In this document: positions 8,308 through 17,423 of the stretch, in pieces | Layout: every line of letters begins with the position of its first letter | How positions within the stretch are numbered: the first letter of the stretch is position 1 | Assembly: GCA_938092015.1 (NCBI GenBank) | Contig: CALKOT010000022.1 | Location: 1 to 64,000 of the forward strand | Source of the DNA: an uncultured Paracoccaceae bacterium | Lineage (GTDB): Bacteria > Pseudomonadota > Alphaproteobacteria > Rhodobacterales > Rhodobacteraceae | Direction of reading: 5' to 3' | Length of the DNA: 64,000 bases | Notes under the pieces: generated by a model | What the model was told of the DNA's origin: nothing | Seen by the model: the letters and a program-made list of their open reading frames with translations, nothing else | The model's database searches: none | Position numbers and translations under genes: made by a program

Positions 8308-10093
8308 CGGATTTCTCCTCAATCAGGCCAGAGTGGGTTTTTGCGTCAACGAACATAAACTTCTGCATATCCCATGCCCCGGTCGGACATCGTTCCGCAC
8401 AAAGTGAACAGTGCAAACACATGTCTTCGTCCTTCACCATCACACGTCCAGTGTTCAGATTGTCTGAAACATAAAGCGCCTGATGTTTGTTCTCGGCTGG
8501 CACGCGAAGGACGGGGCGAAGCTCATCTTCTTCAGCGTTCTCGACGAAGTTGATGCAATCGACCGGGCAGATATCCATGCATGCGTCACACTCGATGCAC
8601 AGCTTTTCCTCAAACACTGTCTGCACATCGCAGTTCAGGCAGCGCTGCGCCTCTTCCAGCGCGAGGCGTTCGTCGTAGCCAAGCTCAACCTCAACAGTCA
8701 GGTCCTTCAGCGCGACCGCATTGTCGACATGAGGCACATGTTGCCTGTCGAGCAGCGAGACGTCGTTGTCAAAAGACCATTCGTGAATGCCCATCTTCTG
8801 GCTGATCAGATTGGTCAGCGGGTCGGGCCGCTTCATCAGGCTTTCGCCCTGACAATGCAGATCGATTGAGATCGCCGCCTGATGGCCATGTGCGACGGCC
8901 CAGATGATATTCTCTGGCCCCCAGGCCGCATCACCGCCGAAGAAAACGCCAGGGCGGGTGGACATGAAGGTGACTTTGTCGACCTCTGGCTGGTCCCATT
9001 CGTTGAACTCAATCCCAAGGTCGCGCTCAATCCATGGGAAAGCGTTTTCCTGCCCGACGGCCATCAGCACATCGTCGCATTCAATCGTGACTTCCTCACC
9101 CGTCGGGATCAGCTTGCGCCGCCCGTCGGTGTATTCAGCGCGCATCTTTTCAAAGACGACAGCGGTCAGGCGGCCGTTTTCGTGCACAAATTCTTTTGGT
9201 GAGTGATTGTCGAGGATCGGGATGCCTTCCCGCTCCGTATCTTCAATCTCCCACTCCGACGCTTTCATATCCGCTTTCGGGGACCGGACCGTAACCGTCA
9301 CCTGCTCTGCACCCATGCGAAGCGCCGTGCGGCAGCAATCCATCGCAGTGTTACCGCCACCGATGACGATCACGCGTTTGCCAACGGTGTCGATGTGTTT
9401 GAAGGCTACGGATTTCAGGAAGTCGATGCCGAGGACGATATTCTCGCCAGCCTCTTCCCGACCGGTCACTTTCAGGTCTTTACCGCGCGGTGCGCCGGTG
9501 CCGACGAAAACTGAATCCCAGCCTTCGTCCAGTACAGCTTTCATTGAGGTGATCTCTTCACCGAACCGTGTCTTCACGCCCATGTTCAGAATGCGATCGA
9601 CTTCTTCGTCCAGCACACTGTCAGGCAGCCGGAATGACGGGATATTAAACCGCATCAGGCCGCCGCCCGTTGGCGTTCGCTCTATCAGTGTCACGTCATA
9701 GCCAAGCGGCACCAGGTCCCGCGCTACAGTAAGTGAGGCTGGTCCCGCCCCGATCAGCAACACACGCTTGCCGTTTCCGACTTCGGGTGCTTTGGGGATC
9801 AGATGCGTGACATCGTCAGCGTAATCCGCTGCGACCCGTTTCAAACGGCAGATGGCGACAGCCTTGTCTTCCACCCTGCCCCGTCTGCACGCCGGTTCGC
9901 ACGGGCGGTCGCAAGTTCGACCAAGGACGCCGGGAAAGACGTTGGATTCCCAATTGATCAGGAAAGCTTCGGTATATCGCCGTTGAGCGATCAGACGGAT
10001 GTACTCGGGCACTGGCGTATGGGCCGGACACGCCCACTGGCAATCCACGACCTTGTGAAAATAGGCCGGATCGCCGGTGTCAGTCGGTTTCAT
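8297..10093 (-). CDS. GltD-like FAD/NAD(P) oxidoreductase with fused 2[4Fe-4S] ferredoxin domain
   Basis: 598-residue electron transfer protein. The N-terminus has the cysteine-rich GltD-type Fe-S domain (Cys18, 22, 61, 65, 69, 82; CDRPCEPACRRGR). Two dinucleotide-binding folds follow: GAGPAS at 115-120 for FAD and IGGGNTAMD for NAD(P)H. The C-terminal 100 residues carry two complete ferredoxin motifs, CIECDACMDICP (499-510) and CLHCSLCAERCP (559-570). Glutamate synthase small subunits lack this tail, and no gltB lies nearby, so it probably links ferredoxin of the KorAB enzyme to NAD(P). It is the first gene of the set and overlaps korA by 11 nt. The direction of electron flow cannot be read from sequence. 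Confidence 0.87.
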   Translation of the reverse strand: MKPTDTGDPAYFHKVVDCQWACPAHTPVPEYIRLIAQRRYTEAFLINWESNVFPGVLGRTCDRPCEPACRRGRVEDKAVAICRLKRVAADYADDVTHLIPKAPEVGNGKRVLLIGAGPASLTVARDLVPLGYDVTLIERTPTGGGLMRFNIPSFRLPDSVLDEEVDRILNMGVKTRFGEEITSMKAVLDEGWDSVFVGTGAPRGKDLKVTGREEAGENIVLGIDFLKSVAFKHIDTVGKRVIVIGGGNTAMDCCRTALRMGAEQVTVTVRSPKADMKASEWEIEDTEREGIPILDNHSPKEFVHENGRLTAVVFEKMRAEYTDGRRKLIPTGEEVTIECDDVLMAVGQENAFPWIERDLGIEFNEWDQPEVDKVTFMSTRPGVFFGGDAAWGPENIIWAVAHGHQAAISIDLHCQGESLMKRPDPLTNLISQKMGIHEWSFDNDVSLLDRQHVPHVDNAVALKDLTVEVELGYDERLALEEAQRCLNCDVQTVFEEKLCIECDACMDICPVDCINFVENAEEDELRPVLRVPAENKHQALYVSDNLNTGRVMVKDEDMCLHCSLCAERCPTGAWDMQKFMFVDAKTHSGLIEEKSDAA

Positions 10094-10329
10094 AGCTAAC
10101 TACTTCGCTCCACTCTGCTTTGGCGGATACTGCGGCGTAATGGCCCAGTGTTCAAACCTGAATTGGCCCGTTTGCGTTTCGTGACAGAGATTTGATGGGT
10201 GACGTGGCTGGAGGCGACGCATTTCGCAAGCGCCAATTCATGCATAGGTTGAATCGCAATACGGGGAAAGGCCAGATAAGTGATGGAGAGGGCTTTGGAA
10301 GTTCTAACCCTGCCCACGTTTCACCTATC

Positions 10330-11448
10330 TCAGCGCGCCGCCAGCCATTCAGACACCCGGGCCAACCCATCTTTGATATCAGCGGGCTTGTTGGCGAAAC
10401 CGATCCGGAAATAGCCCTCCATCCCAAAGGCTTCGCCAGGCGTGAACATTACGCCGGTGTCTTTGAGCAGGCCAACGCACAGGTCCCGAGATGTCATGGG
10501 CAGATCGAATTTCACTAGCGTGGTCGTGCCGGACTTGGGCTTGACCCATGTCAGCTTTGGCTCAGCCTCAACCCAAACTTCAACAAGCGCAAGATTTCCC
10601 CGCGTGATCGCCCTGCTGCGTTCCAGTACCCTGTCGCGATGCTCAAGCGCCATGGTCGCAAAATGGTCGTCGATCTTGCCAACTGAAATCGTGTCGTAGT
10701 CACGATGGACCGAAACAGCCTCAATCACATCTTCTGGCCCTGCCACCCACCCCAGCCGCAGGCCAGCAAGAGAAAAGGCCTTGGACATGCTGGCGGTTGA
10801 GACGCCCTTTTCGTAAATGTCCGCAATCGAGGCTGTCGCCCCCGGCCCTTCCTGATCAATTCCACGATAGACTTCATCGCAGAGGATATAAGCGCCTGCA
10901 GACCGCGCGATATCTGCGATCTCTTCCAGCATATCGCGATCAATCAATGCGCCTGTCGGGTTGTTGGGGTTGTTCATAGCGATCATTCGTGTTCCGGGCG
11001 TCACAAGATCGCGCAACTCATCAAGGTCGGGCAAAAACCGATTTTCCCACTTCAACTGCAAAGGTTGAACATCCGCGCCAATACTGGTGGGTATGGAATA
11101 GTGCTGTTGATAGGTAGGCACGATGGCGACGACCCTGTCGCCTGCACTGACAAGCGCCTTGTGGACCAGCATGTTAGCGCCAATGGTGCCGTGGGCGACG
11201 ATTACATTGTCAGATGTCTGTTTCTCATAAAGCGCCGCGATTGCGTTCAGTAGGTGTTCTGACCCCCGGATATCGCCATAGGTCATTTTCATGCCCAAAA
11301 GACTGCTGAGATCGTTTGCGTTCTGACCAGACAGCGTCAAAAGCTCATCAATTGTAAGGCTTTGCACGCAGGTTTCGGCTAGGTTCATCTCACACTTCGT
11401 CTCCCACTCATTCATCCAGATTTCGACGGCGAAAGGGGTGATATCCAT
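10330..11448 (-). CDS. PLP-dependent class I/II aminotransferase
   Basis: 372-residue fold-type I aminotransferase. The PLP lysine is Lys223 in STASMSKAFSLAGLRLGW; the phosphate and ring contacts NNPNNPTG (159-166), DEVY (191-194) and the substrate-carboxylate arginine in GYFRIGFAN near the C-terminus are all present. It resembles the aspartate aminotransferase subgroup, but the N-terminus (MDITPFAVEIWMNEWE) is unlike AspC, so the substrate is open. It stands alone between glpK (33 nt upstream) and the kor operon; a joint transcript with glpK is possible on spacing. Confidence 0.88.
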   Translation of the reverse strand: MDITPFAVEIWMNEWETKCEMNLAETCVQSLTIDELLTLSGQNANDLSSLLGMKMTYGDIRGSEHLLNAIAALYEKQTSDNVIVAHGTIGANMLVHKALVSAGDRVVAIVPTYQQHYSIPTSIGADVQPLQLKWENRFLPDLDELRDLVTPGTRMIAMNNPNNPTGALIDRDMLEEIADIARSAGAYILCDEVYRGIDQEGPGATASIADIYEKGVSTASMSKAFSLAGLRLGWVAGPEDVIEAVSVHRDYDTISVGKIDDHFATMALEHRDRVLERSRAITRGNLALVEVWVEAEPKLTWVKPKSGTTTLVKFDLPMTSRDLCVGLLKDTGVMFTPGEAFGMEGYFRIGFANKPADIKDGLARVSEWLAAR

Positions 11449-11481
11449 GAGGTGGCCTTTGTGTTCAGCGGTTAGAGGCGA

Positions 11482-12939
11482 TTAGGAAAGCAGTTTGGCG
11501 ACGGCGCTGCGCCAGCCGTCAAAGTCGCGGCGGCGCTGGTCATCCGTTCCTGTTGGCTCAAATCGTTTCTCCAGCGCCCAATCCTTGGCGAAAGTCGCCT
11601 GATCAGGGCAGATACCAGATTGCAGGCCTGCAAGGTAAGCAGCGCCAAGCGCGGTTGTCTCGGTCACAACCGAGCGATCAATCGGCGCGCCAAGTTGGCT
11701 GGCGAGGCGTTGCATCGTCCATTCGCTGGCAGTCATGCCGCCATCAACGCGAAGCACAGTCTGGCCTTCCTGTCCCCAGTCGCCGCGCATCGCCTGCAAC
11801 AGGTCCTGCGTCTGATAGACAACGCTTTCCAGCGCCGCTTTTGCGATCTCTGCCGGACCTGTGTTGCGCGTCAGACCAAAGATCGCGCCGCGGCAGTCAG
11901 CGTTCCAGTACGGCGCCCCAAGGCCGGTGAATGCGGGCACGAAATAGATCTGCTCAGACGGATCAGCAGCCTCAGCCAGCGCCTGCGTTTCTGCCGCGGT
12001 TGAGACCATCTTGACCCCATCGCGCAGCCACTGCACCACGGCGCCCGCAATAAAGATCGATCCTTCCAAAGCGTAGGTCGGCTTGCCGCCAATCTGATAA
12101 GCAATGGTCGTCAAAAGACGGTTCTTTGAGGCGACCGCTTCTGCGCCGGTGTTCATCAGCGCAAAGCAGCCTGTGCCATAGGTCGACTTCATCATGCCCG
12201 GCTCAAAGCACGCCTGCCCCACCGTCGCGGCTTGCTGATCGCCTGCAACGCCGCGAATTGGGATGGCCGCGCCAAAGATTGAGGGGTCGGTTACACCGAA
12301 CTCAGCGGCGCTATCGCGAACCTCTGGCAGGATCGAACGGGGGATATCAAACAGGCGCAGCAGCTCATCATCCCATGCGCCGTCATGGATGTTGTAGAGC
12401 ATCGTGCGCGCCGCGTTCGTCGCGTCAGTTGCGTGAACCTTGCCGCCGGTAAGTCGCCAAATCAGATAAGTGTCGATGGTTCCTGCAAGCAAATCGCCCA
12501 CTCGGTCACGCGCGCCCTGATCCAGGACCCATTTCAGCTTGGTGGCAGAAAAATACGGATCGAGCAGCAGCCCAGTCCGCGCGATCACGTCCGCCTCAGC
12601 CCCCTGCCCCTTCAAATCCGCGCAAAACTCACTCGTCCGGCGGTCCTGCCAGACGATCGCGTTGTGAACCGGGGCGCCGGTCGTCTTGTCCCAGACCACA
12701 ATTGTTTCGCGCTGGTTGGTCAGACCTATGGCGGCTGGCGTCTGCCCCGCCATCGCCTCTTTGCAGGTCTCAATGGTGGTGGACCAGATATCTTCAGGGT
12801 CATGCTCAACCCAGCCAGAGGCTGGAAAATGCTGCGGAAACTCACGCTGGCTGACGGCCACGGGTTTCAGCCCATTATCAAACAGTATCGCCCTGCTTGA
12901 GGTCGTACCCTGATCAATCGCCAGCAATGTCAGCTGCAT
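11482..12939 (-). CDS. glpK: Glycerol kinase
   Basis: Phosphorylates glycerol to sn-glycerol 3-phosphate with ATP in the cytoplasm. At 485 residues it is slightly shorter than the common 500. FGGY motifs are clear: [17 protein letters not shown] at the N-terminus, [40 protein letters not shown], and the C-terminal FGGY signature region with [20 protein letters not shown]. No glpF, glpD or glpR lies in the window, so glycerol uptake and oxidation genes are elsewhere. It begins 60 bp after the enoyl-CoA hydratase stop. Confidence 0.96.
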   Translation of the reverse strand: MQLTLLAIDQGTTSSRAILFDNGLKPVAVSQREFPQHFPASGWVEHDPEDIWSTTIETCKEAMAGQTPAAIGLTNQRETIVVWDKTTGAPVHNAIVWQDRRTSEFCADLKGQGAEADVIARTGLLLDPYFSATKLKWVLDQGARDRVGDLLAGTIDTYLIWRLTGGKVHATDATNAARTMLYNIHDGAWDDELLRLFDIPRSILPEVRDSAAEFGVTDPSIFGAAIPIRGVAGDQQAATVGQACFEPGMMKSTYGTGCFALMNTGAEAVASKNRLLTTIAYQIGGKPTYALEGSIFIAGAVVQWLRDGVKMVSTAAETQALAEAADPSEQIYFVPAFTGLGAPYWNADCRGAIFGLTRNTGPAEIAKAALESVVYQTQDLLQAMRGDWGQEGQTVLRVDGGMTASEWTMQRLASQLGAPIDRSVVTETTALGAAYLAGLQSGICPDQATFAKDWALEKRFEPTGTDDQRRRDFDGWRSAVAKLLS

Positions 12940-12999
12940 CTTAAGTCTCCCCTAACTTTTGGAATCGGAACATCATTTCACCGGCTCAGCAAGAGGCTG

Positions 13000-13791
13000 T
13001 CAGGCGTTCCAGCGTGGTTTACGTTTTTCAATGAACGACGCTATGCCTTCACGACCCTCTTCGCTAAGCATCGCTGTGGCGAACCCGCGCCCAGCATAGG
13101 CCCGCATGTCCGCGCCGCTAAGTGTTCGGGTTTTCAACAGGATGTCCTTGGTAATCGCATTGGCTCCTGGCGCACAACGTTTGACGCCCCTGCGGACCTC
13201 AGCCTCGACCGCATCCAGCCCGGCGACGTCTTCAGCGACATAATCCGCAAGCCCCAGTTTTTCGGCCTCTACCCCGTCAAACCGGGCGGCGGACAGCATC
13301 AGGCGGCGTGTGGTGCGCAACCCCAGACGGTCTGCAACGAAGGGCGCTATCTGGGCCGGCGGGATGCCCAGCGTCGTTTCGGCCAGCGCGAACTTGGCGT
13401 CTTTTGTGACCGCAACGGCGTCTGCAGCGCAGACCATGCCGAAACCGCCAGCCATTGCCGCGCCCTGAACCAAAATTAGAACAAATTTTGGCAATTCGTT
13501 AATTAACGTAAACAATTCGCCGCCGCTTTCATTGGATTTGGCGACAGCGTTCACATCGTTACCTGCCTGAAAGATCGACTGAAACCCTTTCAGGTCACCG
13601 CCCGCACAGAACACAGGTCCTTCACCACGTAGGGTCACGCCGCGCAGTTCCGGGTCTGCGGCGGCCGCCTTCAGTGCAGCGGTAAGTTCAACAACCATTT
13701 CTTCGGACAGAGCGTTGCGAACTTCGGGGCGGTTCAGGCGAATAGTCAGCCAGCCGTCGTCTTCATCAGTCAGAATTGTCTGATAGGTCAT
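13000..13791 (-). CDS. Enoyl-CoA hydratase/isomerase family protein (AtuE-like by context)
   Basis: 263-residue crotonase-fold enzyme. LRGEGPVFCAGGDLKGF forms the first half of the oxyanion hole; VQGAAMAGGFGMVCAADAVA the second; FALAETTLGIPPAQIAPFVA carries the catalytic glutamate region. It begins 1 nt after the stop of the AtuA-like gene with GGAGGGG ahead of the ATG, so the two are translationally coupled. In acyclic terpene and leucine-type catabolism a hydratase of this class (AtuE, LiuC) works with AtuA proteins; no biotin carboxylase subunits are nearby, so the substrate is unproven. Confidence 0.88.
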   Translation of the reverse strand: MTYQTILTDEDDGWLTIRLNRPEVRNALSEEMVVELTAALKAAAADPELRGVTLRGEGPVFCAGGDLKGFQSIFQAGNDVNAVAKSNESGGELFTLINELPKFVLILVQGAAMAGGFGMVCAADAVAVTKDAKFALAETTLGIPPAQIAPFVADRLGLRTTRRLMLSAARFDGVEAEKLGLADYVAEDVAGLDAVEAEVRRGVKRCAPGANAITKDILLKTRTLSGADMRAYAGRGFATAMLSEEGREGIASFIEKRKPRWNA

Positions 13792-13792
13792 C

Positions 13793-15571
13793 TTACCCCT
13801 CCACCAGCGACGATGGGATTTTGATTGGCGCAGTCAGCGCCAACTGCCCGTACCCCTTGCCTTGCGGATCATTACGCAGGCTGCGGATACCGCCGCCGCC
13901 CAGCGCTTCCCACATCAATACATTCATCGCGTTAGCGCCAGGCAGCAGGAACCGCTCTATCCGGCCCTTGGCGAAATGACCGTAAACTTCGCGCAATGTA
14001 TCTTCACCCAGCGCCGCCCAGATGTACGGCAGATATTCCGCTTTGCGCGCGATAACGCCAACATTGGCGCTGTCGCCTTTATCGCCGCTGCGTGTCCAGG
14101 CAAGATCAACCAAAGGGACCTCAACCATATCGCCACTCAAATCCGCAACAGGTTCGGCAGGTGGGACAGGCGCGGTTTGAACGACGTCACCGCCACCTGT
14201 CATCCTTTCGACGCCGTCAGCGTCAGAGATGGTGATTTCAACCTCTTCTTTTGGAAACAGGAACGAAAACAACGCCATAACCGGTGATGGCTTTGGACGC
14301 GCACCTGCAAAACCGGTCAGGCCCGGCGGTGTGGACAGGCCAAGGCCAGTCGCCTCTCGCAGCAGCAAACCTGCGGCGCGTGGGTCAATGTGACGGGCGG
14401 CGATCTTCACCGCGACCTCGCGGGACGCGGCTGAGGTACGGCGGGCGCCGAACTGGTCTTCAGCGCCGATAACTTCGATTGAGGCATCCGTGTAATCCGG
14501 CGCGCCCATCATCTTCAGAATGCGGCGCGCGCGGGTGAAGGCGGCTTCGGCAAACAGCTTACCCTTTTCTTCAGCGTCTTCACCGTAGAACCCGAATAGA
14601 TGGCCGATACGCCAACCATCCTGAAAGGTCAGGCAGGTCTTGTAGGTGGCCGAAGGCAGATAGCCTTTCGCCCCTGAGACCGCGACTAGATCATCGCCGA
14701 TCTGTTTGATTTTCGCAGCTGAAAAATCGCAGGTGACGTCCGGCAAACGATAGGCCTGCGGATCGCCGATCTCATACAGCATCTGTTCTGACACTGTACC
14801 AACACTGACGAGGCCACCTGTGCCTTCGGGCTTTGAGACCTCAAAATCACCGTTCTCTGCAATCTCTGCAATCGGATAGCCGATATCTGCAATCGTGTCG
14901 GCCACCAGCCGCCAGTCAGTGAAATTGCCACCGGTCGCCTGGGGGCCACATTCGATAATGTGCCCGGCCAACGATCCACCGGACAGTTCGTCCAGCATAT
15001 CCTCAGTCCAGCCGAATTCATGGATACAGGCGCCCAGCGTAACCGCACTGTCAACGCAGCGGCCTGTGACAACAATATCAGCCCCACGCGCCAACGCCCG
15101 CGCAATCGGGAAACCGCCGACATATGCGTTTACACTGCCGACAGATTTCGGGTCGGGAAAGGCGGCGTCCGAAAACATATCGTGGATTTGACGCGCCGCC
15201 AGATCGTCGATCCGGCCCATCAGGTCATCACCTTCAATACAGGCGACCTTCAGCGATAGGCCTTGTTTTTCAATCTCTGCCCGTAACGCCGCCGCACAGG
15301 CCGACGGGTTTACTCCGCCAGCGTTTGAGATGACTTTCACGCCAGCCTTGGCGATGGCTTTCAGGTTCGGGGCCATTGCACCAGTGACGAAATCGGTGGC
15401 GTATCCTTTTTCAGGATCTTTGGCGCGCATACGCGCCAGGATCGCCATAGTGATTTCAGCCAGATAATCATAGACCAGATAGTCGAGATTGGCCTGCAAT
15501 AGTTGCGGCGTCGAAGACACTGCTTCACCCCAGAAACCGCTCGCGCCACCAATTCTGATCGTCTTGCTCAT
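13793..15571 (-). CDS. AtuA-family protein (acyclic terpene utilisation type, DUF1446)
   Basis: 592-residue protein made of the long AtuA domain (KTIRIGGASGFWGEAV at the N-terminus; LKVACIEGDDLM; RGADIVVTGRCVDSAVTLGA; HIIECGPQATGGNF) and a C-terminal small domain of about 100 residues (VPLVDLAWTRSGDKGDSANV) also found as a separate AtuA-like protein. The role of AtuA in citronellol/geranyl-CoA degradation is genetic; its reaction is not established to my knowledge. It is the first gene of a two-gene unit with the hydratase at 13000. The missing carboxylase genes (atuC/atuF) suggest either a split pathway or another substrate. Confidence 0.87.
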   Translation of the reverse strand: MSKTIRIGGASGFWGEAVSSTPQLLQANLDYLVYDYLAEITMAILARMRAKDPEKGYATDFVTGAMAPNLKAIAKAGVKVISNAGGVNPSACAAALRAEIEKQGLSLKVACIEGDDLMGRIDDLAARQIHDMFSDAAFPDPKSVGSVNAYVGGFPIARALARGADIVVTGRCVDSAVTLGACIHEFGWTEDMLDELSGGSLAGHIIECGPQATGGNFTDWRLVADTIADIGYPIAEIAENGDFEVSKPEGTGGLVSVGTVSEQMLYEIGDPQAYRLPDVTCDFSAAKIKQIGDDLVAVSGAKGYLPSATYKTCLTFQDGWRIGHLFGFYGEDAEEKGKLFAEAAFTRARRILKMMGAPDYTDASIEVIGAEDQFGARRTSAASREVAVKIAARHIDPRAAGLLLREATGLGLSTPPGLTGFAGARPKPSPVMALFSFLFPKEEVEITISDADGVERMTGGGDVVQTAPVPPAEPVADLSGDMVEVPLVDLAWTRSGDKGDSANVGVIARKAEYLPYIWAALGEDTLREVYGHFAKGRIERFLLPGANAMNVLMWEALGGGGIRSLRNDPQGKGYGQLALTAPIKIPSSLVEG

Positions 15572-15635
15572 ATGCGTTCTCCCTGCCTTTCAGAAGAAGA
15601 CACGGGCCAGCGGCGGCGCCAAGTCTAACGGCACG

Positions 15636-16481
15636 TCACAACGGCATATACAGCTCAAACTGTCCAAGTGTCACTTCGGCGCCAGCGCGGATCATCAGAC
15701 GTTGAAAAGCGGTGTCTTCGCGACTGATATTGATAAAGCGAAGGGCAATTCCCGGCGCCTGCTATTGCAAGGCTTTTAGCAAGGCGATCCCGATGCCCTG
15801 TCGTCTGACATCGCTACGCACCGCCAGTTGAGAGACAGCGCCATTCGCCGGATTCGCGATGATGTAGCCCAACAGATCGGATCCATCATAAGCCGCAAGA
15901 CACAGAAACTGGTCTTCTATCGCAGCAATCGAGGCATCACTGTTCTTCCAAGAAGGGCGCCAATCCCTTAGCTGTCCGACAACTGGCGCAATGTCTTTCC
16001 ATTCGACCTTCTGAACCCTTTGATCGATGGATGGCATATTGACCGGCGCTGTAATGCGATAGCAGTCAAGCTTTCGAAGTTTCGTCATGCCAAGCGACAG
16101 GTACAGTGGTAGCGCCAATTCGTTATTGCGCAGAACCTCGGTCTGAAACGATCGGGCGCCAACTTCGCGCAGATATGCGAGACTGCCTGCCGTCATGGCC
16201 CGCGCCAATCCACGGGACCGATATGCAGGCCGCGTACCGCTGGAAATCAGATAGGCCTGACCATCCCTGACCGAAGTCAACGAGATCGCCGCGACGGTTC
16301 CATCAATTAAGGCAACGCGGGAACTTGGCAGGTCTAGCCCGCGCTCACGCATCATGGCGTCAAAGTCTGGCTGGCTCAGCTGCATGGGGATCGCATAGTC
16401 AGAAAATGAATCCAGCATCGCCTCTCTAAGCGCTTCGGCTGACCAGCCTGTTGCAGGAAGGATTTCGGCGTTCTGCATCAT
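15636..16481 (-). pseudogene. GNAT-family acetyltransferase interrupted by an in-frame amber codon
   Basis: Tandem GNAT protein. The open part has 239 residues: an N-terminal GNAT half (AYLISSGTRPAYRSRGLARA is its acetyl-CoA loop) and a C-terminal half whose acetyl-CoA loop reads LAVRSDVRRQGIGIALLKAL. A TAG at 15762-15764 stops it right after that loop. The same frame continues for 41 sense codons (QAPGIALRFINISREDTAFQ, then RLMIRAGAEVTLGQFELYMP) to TGA at 15636, exactly the missing last strands of a GNAT domain. Hence either a recent nonsense mutation, a sequencing error, or readthrough. The start at 16481 has no strong ribosome-binding site. Substrate unknown. Confidence 0.85.
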
Positions 16482-16682
16482 TTGGGCATGTGCCTTTGTT
16501 TCGGGAACGACACCTGAAGATCTTGCCGATATTCACTGAAGCTACAACTGCCCACATTTGGACTTTGCTAAGGGGCAATTAAAACGCGTGAGGTTGATTG
16601 GCAGGGTACCCAAGTAGATCAGAACATGAACGCAATAAGGCGAACACATTTCAACCACAACGATTTCAATAAGTTAGATCAG

Positions 16683-16698
16683 CTTTCACATGTGAAAG
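16683..16698. promoter_or_regulatory. Perfect 16-bp palindrome, copy 1 (possible operator)
   Basis: CTTTCACATGTGAAAG, a perfect dyad between the 3' end of hutC and the GNAT gene, 202 bp upstream of the GNAT start. The identical 16-mer, again followed by GT, recurs at 53536-53551. Identity over a full dyad suggests a regulator binding site; which regulator is unknown. Confidence 0.5.
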
Positions 16699-16730
16699 GT
16701 TTTGGTGGACCACATCCTTGTGCCCCTTCC

Positions 16731-17423
16731 CTAGTACCGTGCAGTCATCCTGTAGGTCTGAGGATGGTGAAGCCGGGCGAACGTAATGAACGCCCCCTCC
16801 GCCCAAGTCGCCCGTTCAGTGACGAAGACCGGGGCCGCCTTTGGTTGGGCAAGCAGACCGGCAATCTCATCGGTTGCTGTCTGAGCAGAGAATGTCACTT
16901 CAACATCGGTAAAGGGAACCTCTTTGACCAGCCATTCGTTTGGACTGACGTCACTGAAGGTTTCCGACCGGGCCGCTGGCACACCTGGAAGTGAAATCCA
17001 GCGATCCTCAACCTGATATGGGCGATCATCGGCTAAATGCAGACAGGACAATCGAACGACTTCACCCGCATTCATGTATCGTTTCAAATCGGCCGGCGCG
17101 GCCAATATCTGATGATCAAGCCGCTGGTAGGCGTACTTTGCTCTGGTTGCTTCAACCTCTGCCCGAACCAGCGGGATCTTCAGCTGGGCGCGCCTGACCG
17201 GCGCTGCGGCGACGCGGGTTCCAGCCTTGCGCTTACGTTCAAGCACACCTTCTTCGGCCAATTCTCTCATGGCGCGATTTACCGTAGCCCGGGCGCAGCC
17301 CAGCTCCGCCGCCAGATCCGTCTCGTTGGGCATGACCACGCCGGGGGTCCAGATCTTCACCCTGATCCGGCGCAGGATCTCCTCACGGACATCCCGGTAT
17401 CCAGTCCGGTCAACAGCCGTCAT
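16731..17423 (-). CDS. hutC: Histidine utilisation repressor, GntR/HutC family
   Basis: 230-residue repressor. The N-terminal GntR winged helix (ILRRIRVKIWTPGVVMPNET; LAAELGCARATVNRAMRELA; EEGVLERKRKAGTRVA) is followed by a UTRA ligand domain (about 85-230) in which the inducer, normally urocanate, binds. Its ATG overlaps the stop of hutF by 4 nt (ATGA), so it is co-translated with that gene. It likely represses both arms of the hut locus from the dyad at 18792-18807, and thereby itself. Confidence 0.93.
   Translation of the reverse strand: MTAVDRTGYRDVREEILRRIRVKIWTPGVVMPNETDLAAELGCARATVNRAMRELAEEGVLERKRKAGTRVAAAPVRRAQLKIPLVRAEVEATRAKYAYQRLDHQILAAPADLKRYMNAGEVVRLSCLHLADDRPYQVEDRWISLPGVPAARSETFSDVSPNEWLVKEVPFTDVEVTFSAQTATDEIAGLLAQPKAAPVFVTERATWAEGAFITFARLHHPQTYRMTARY

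Noticed and set aside
10094-10329. Gene or RNA between the aminotransferase and the GltD-like gene
   Set aside because: Short frames on both strands lack start signals; no tRNA or hairpin-plus-T structure seen.
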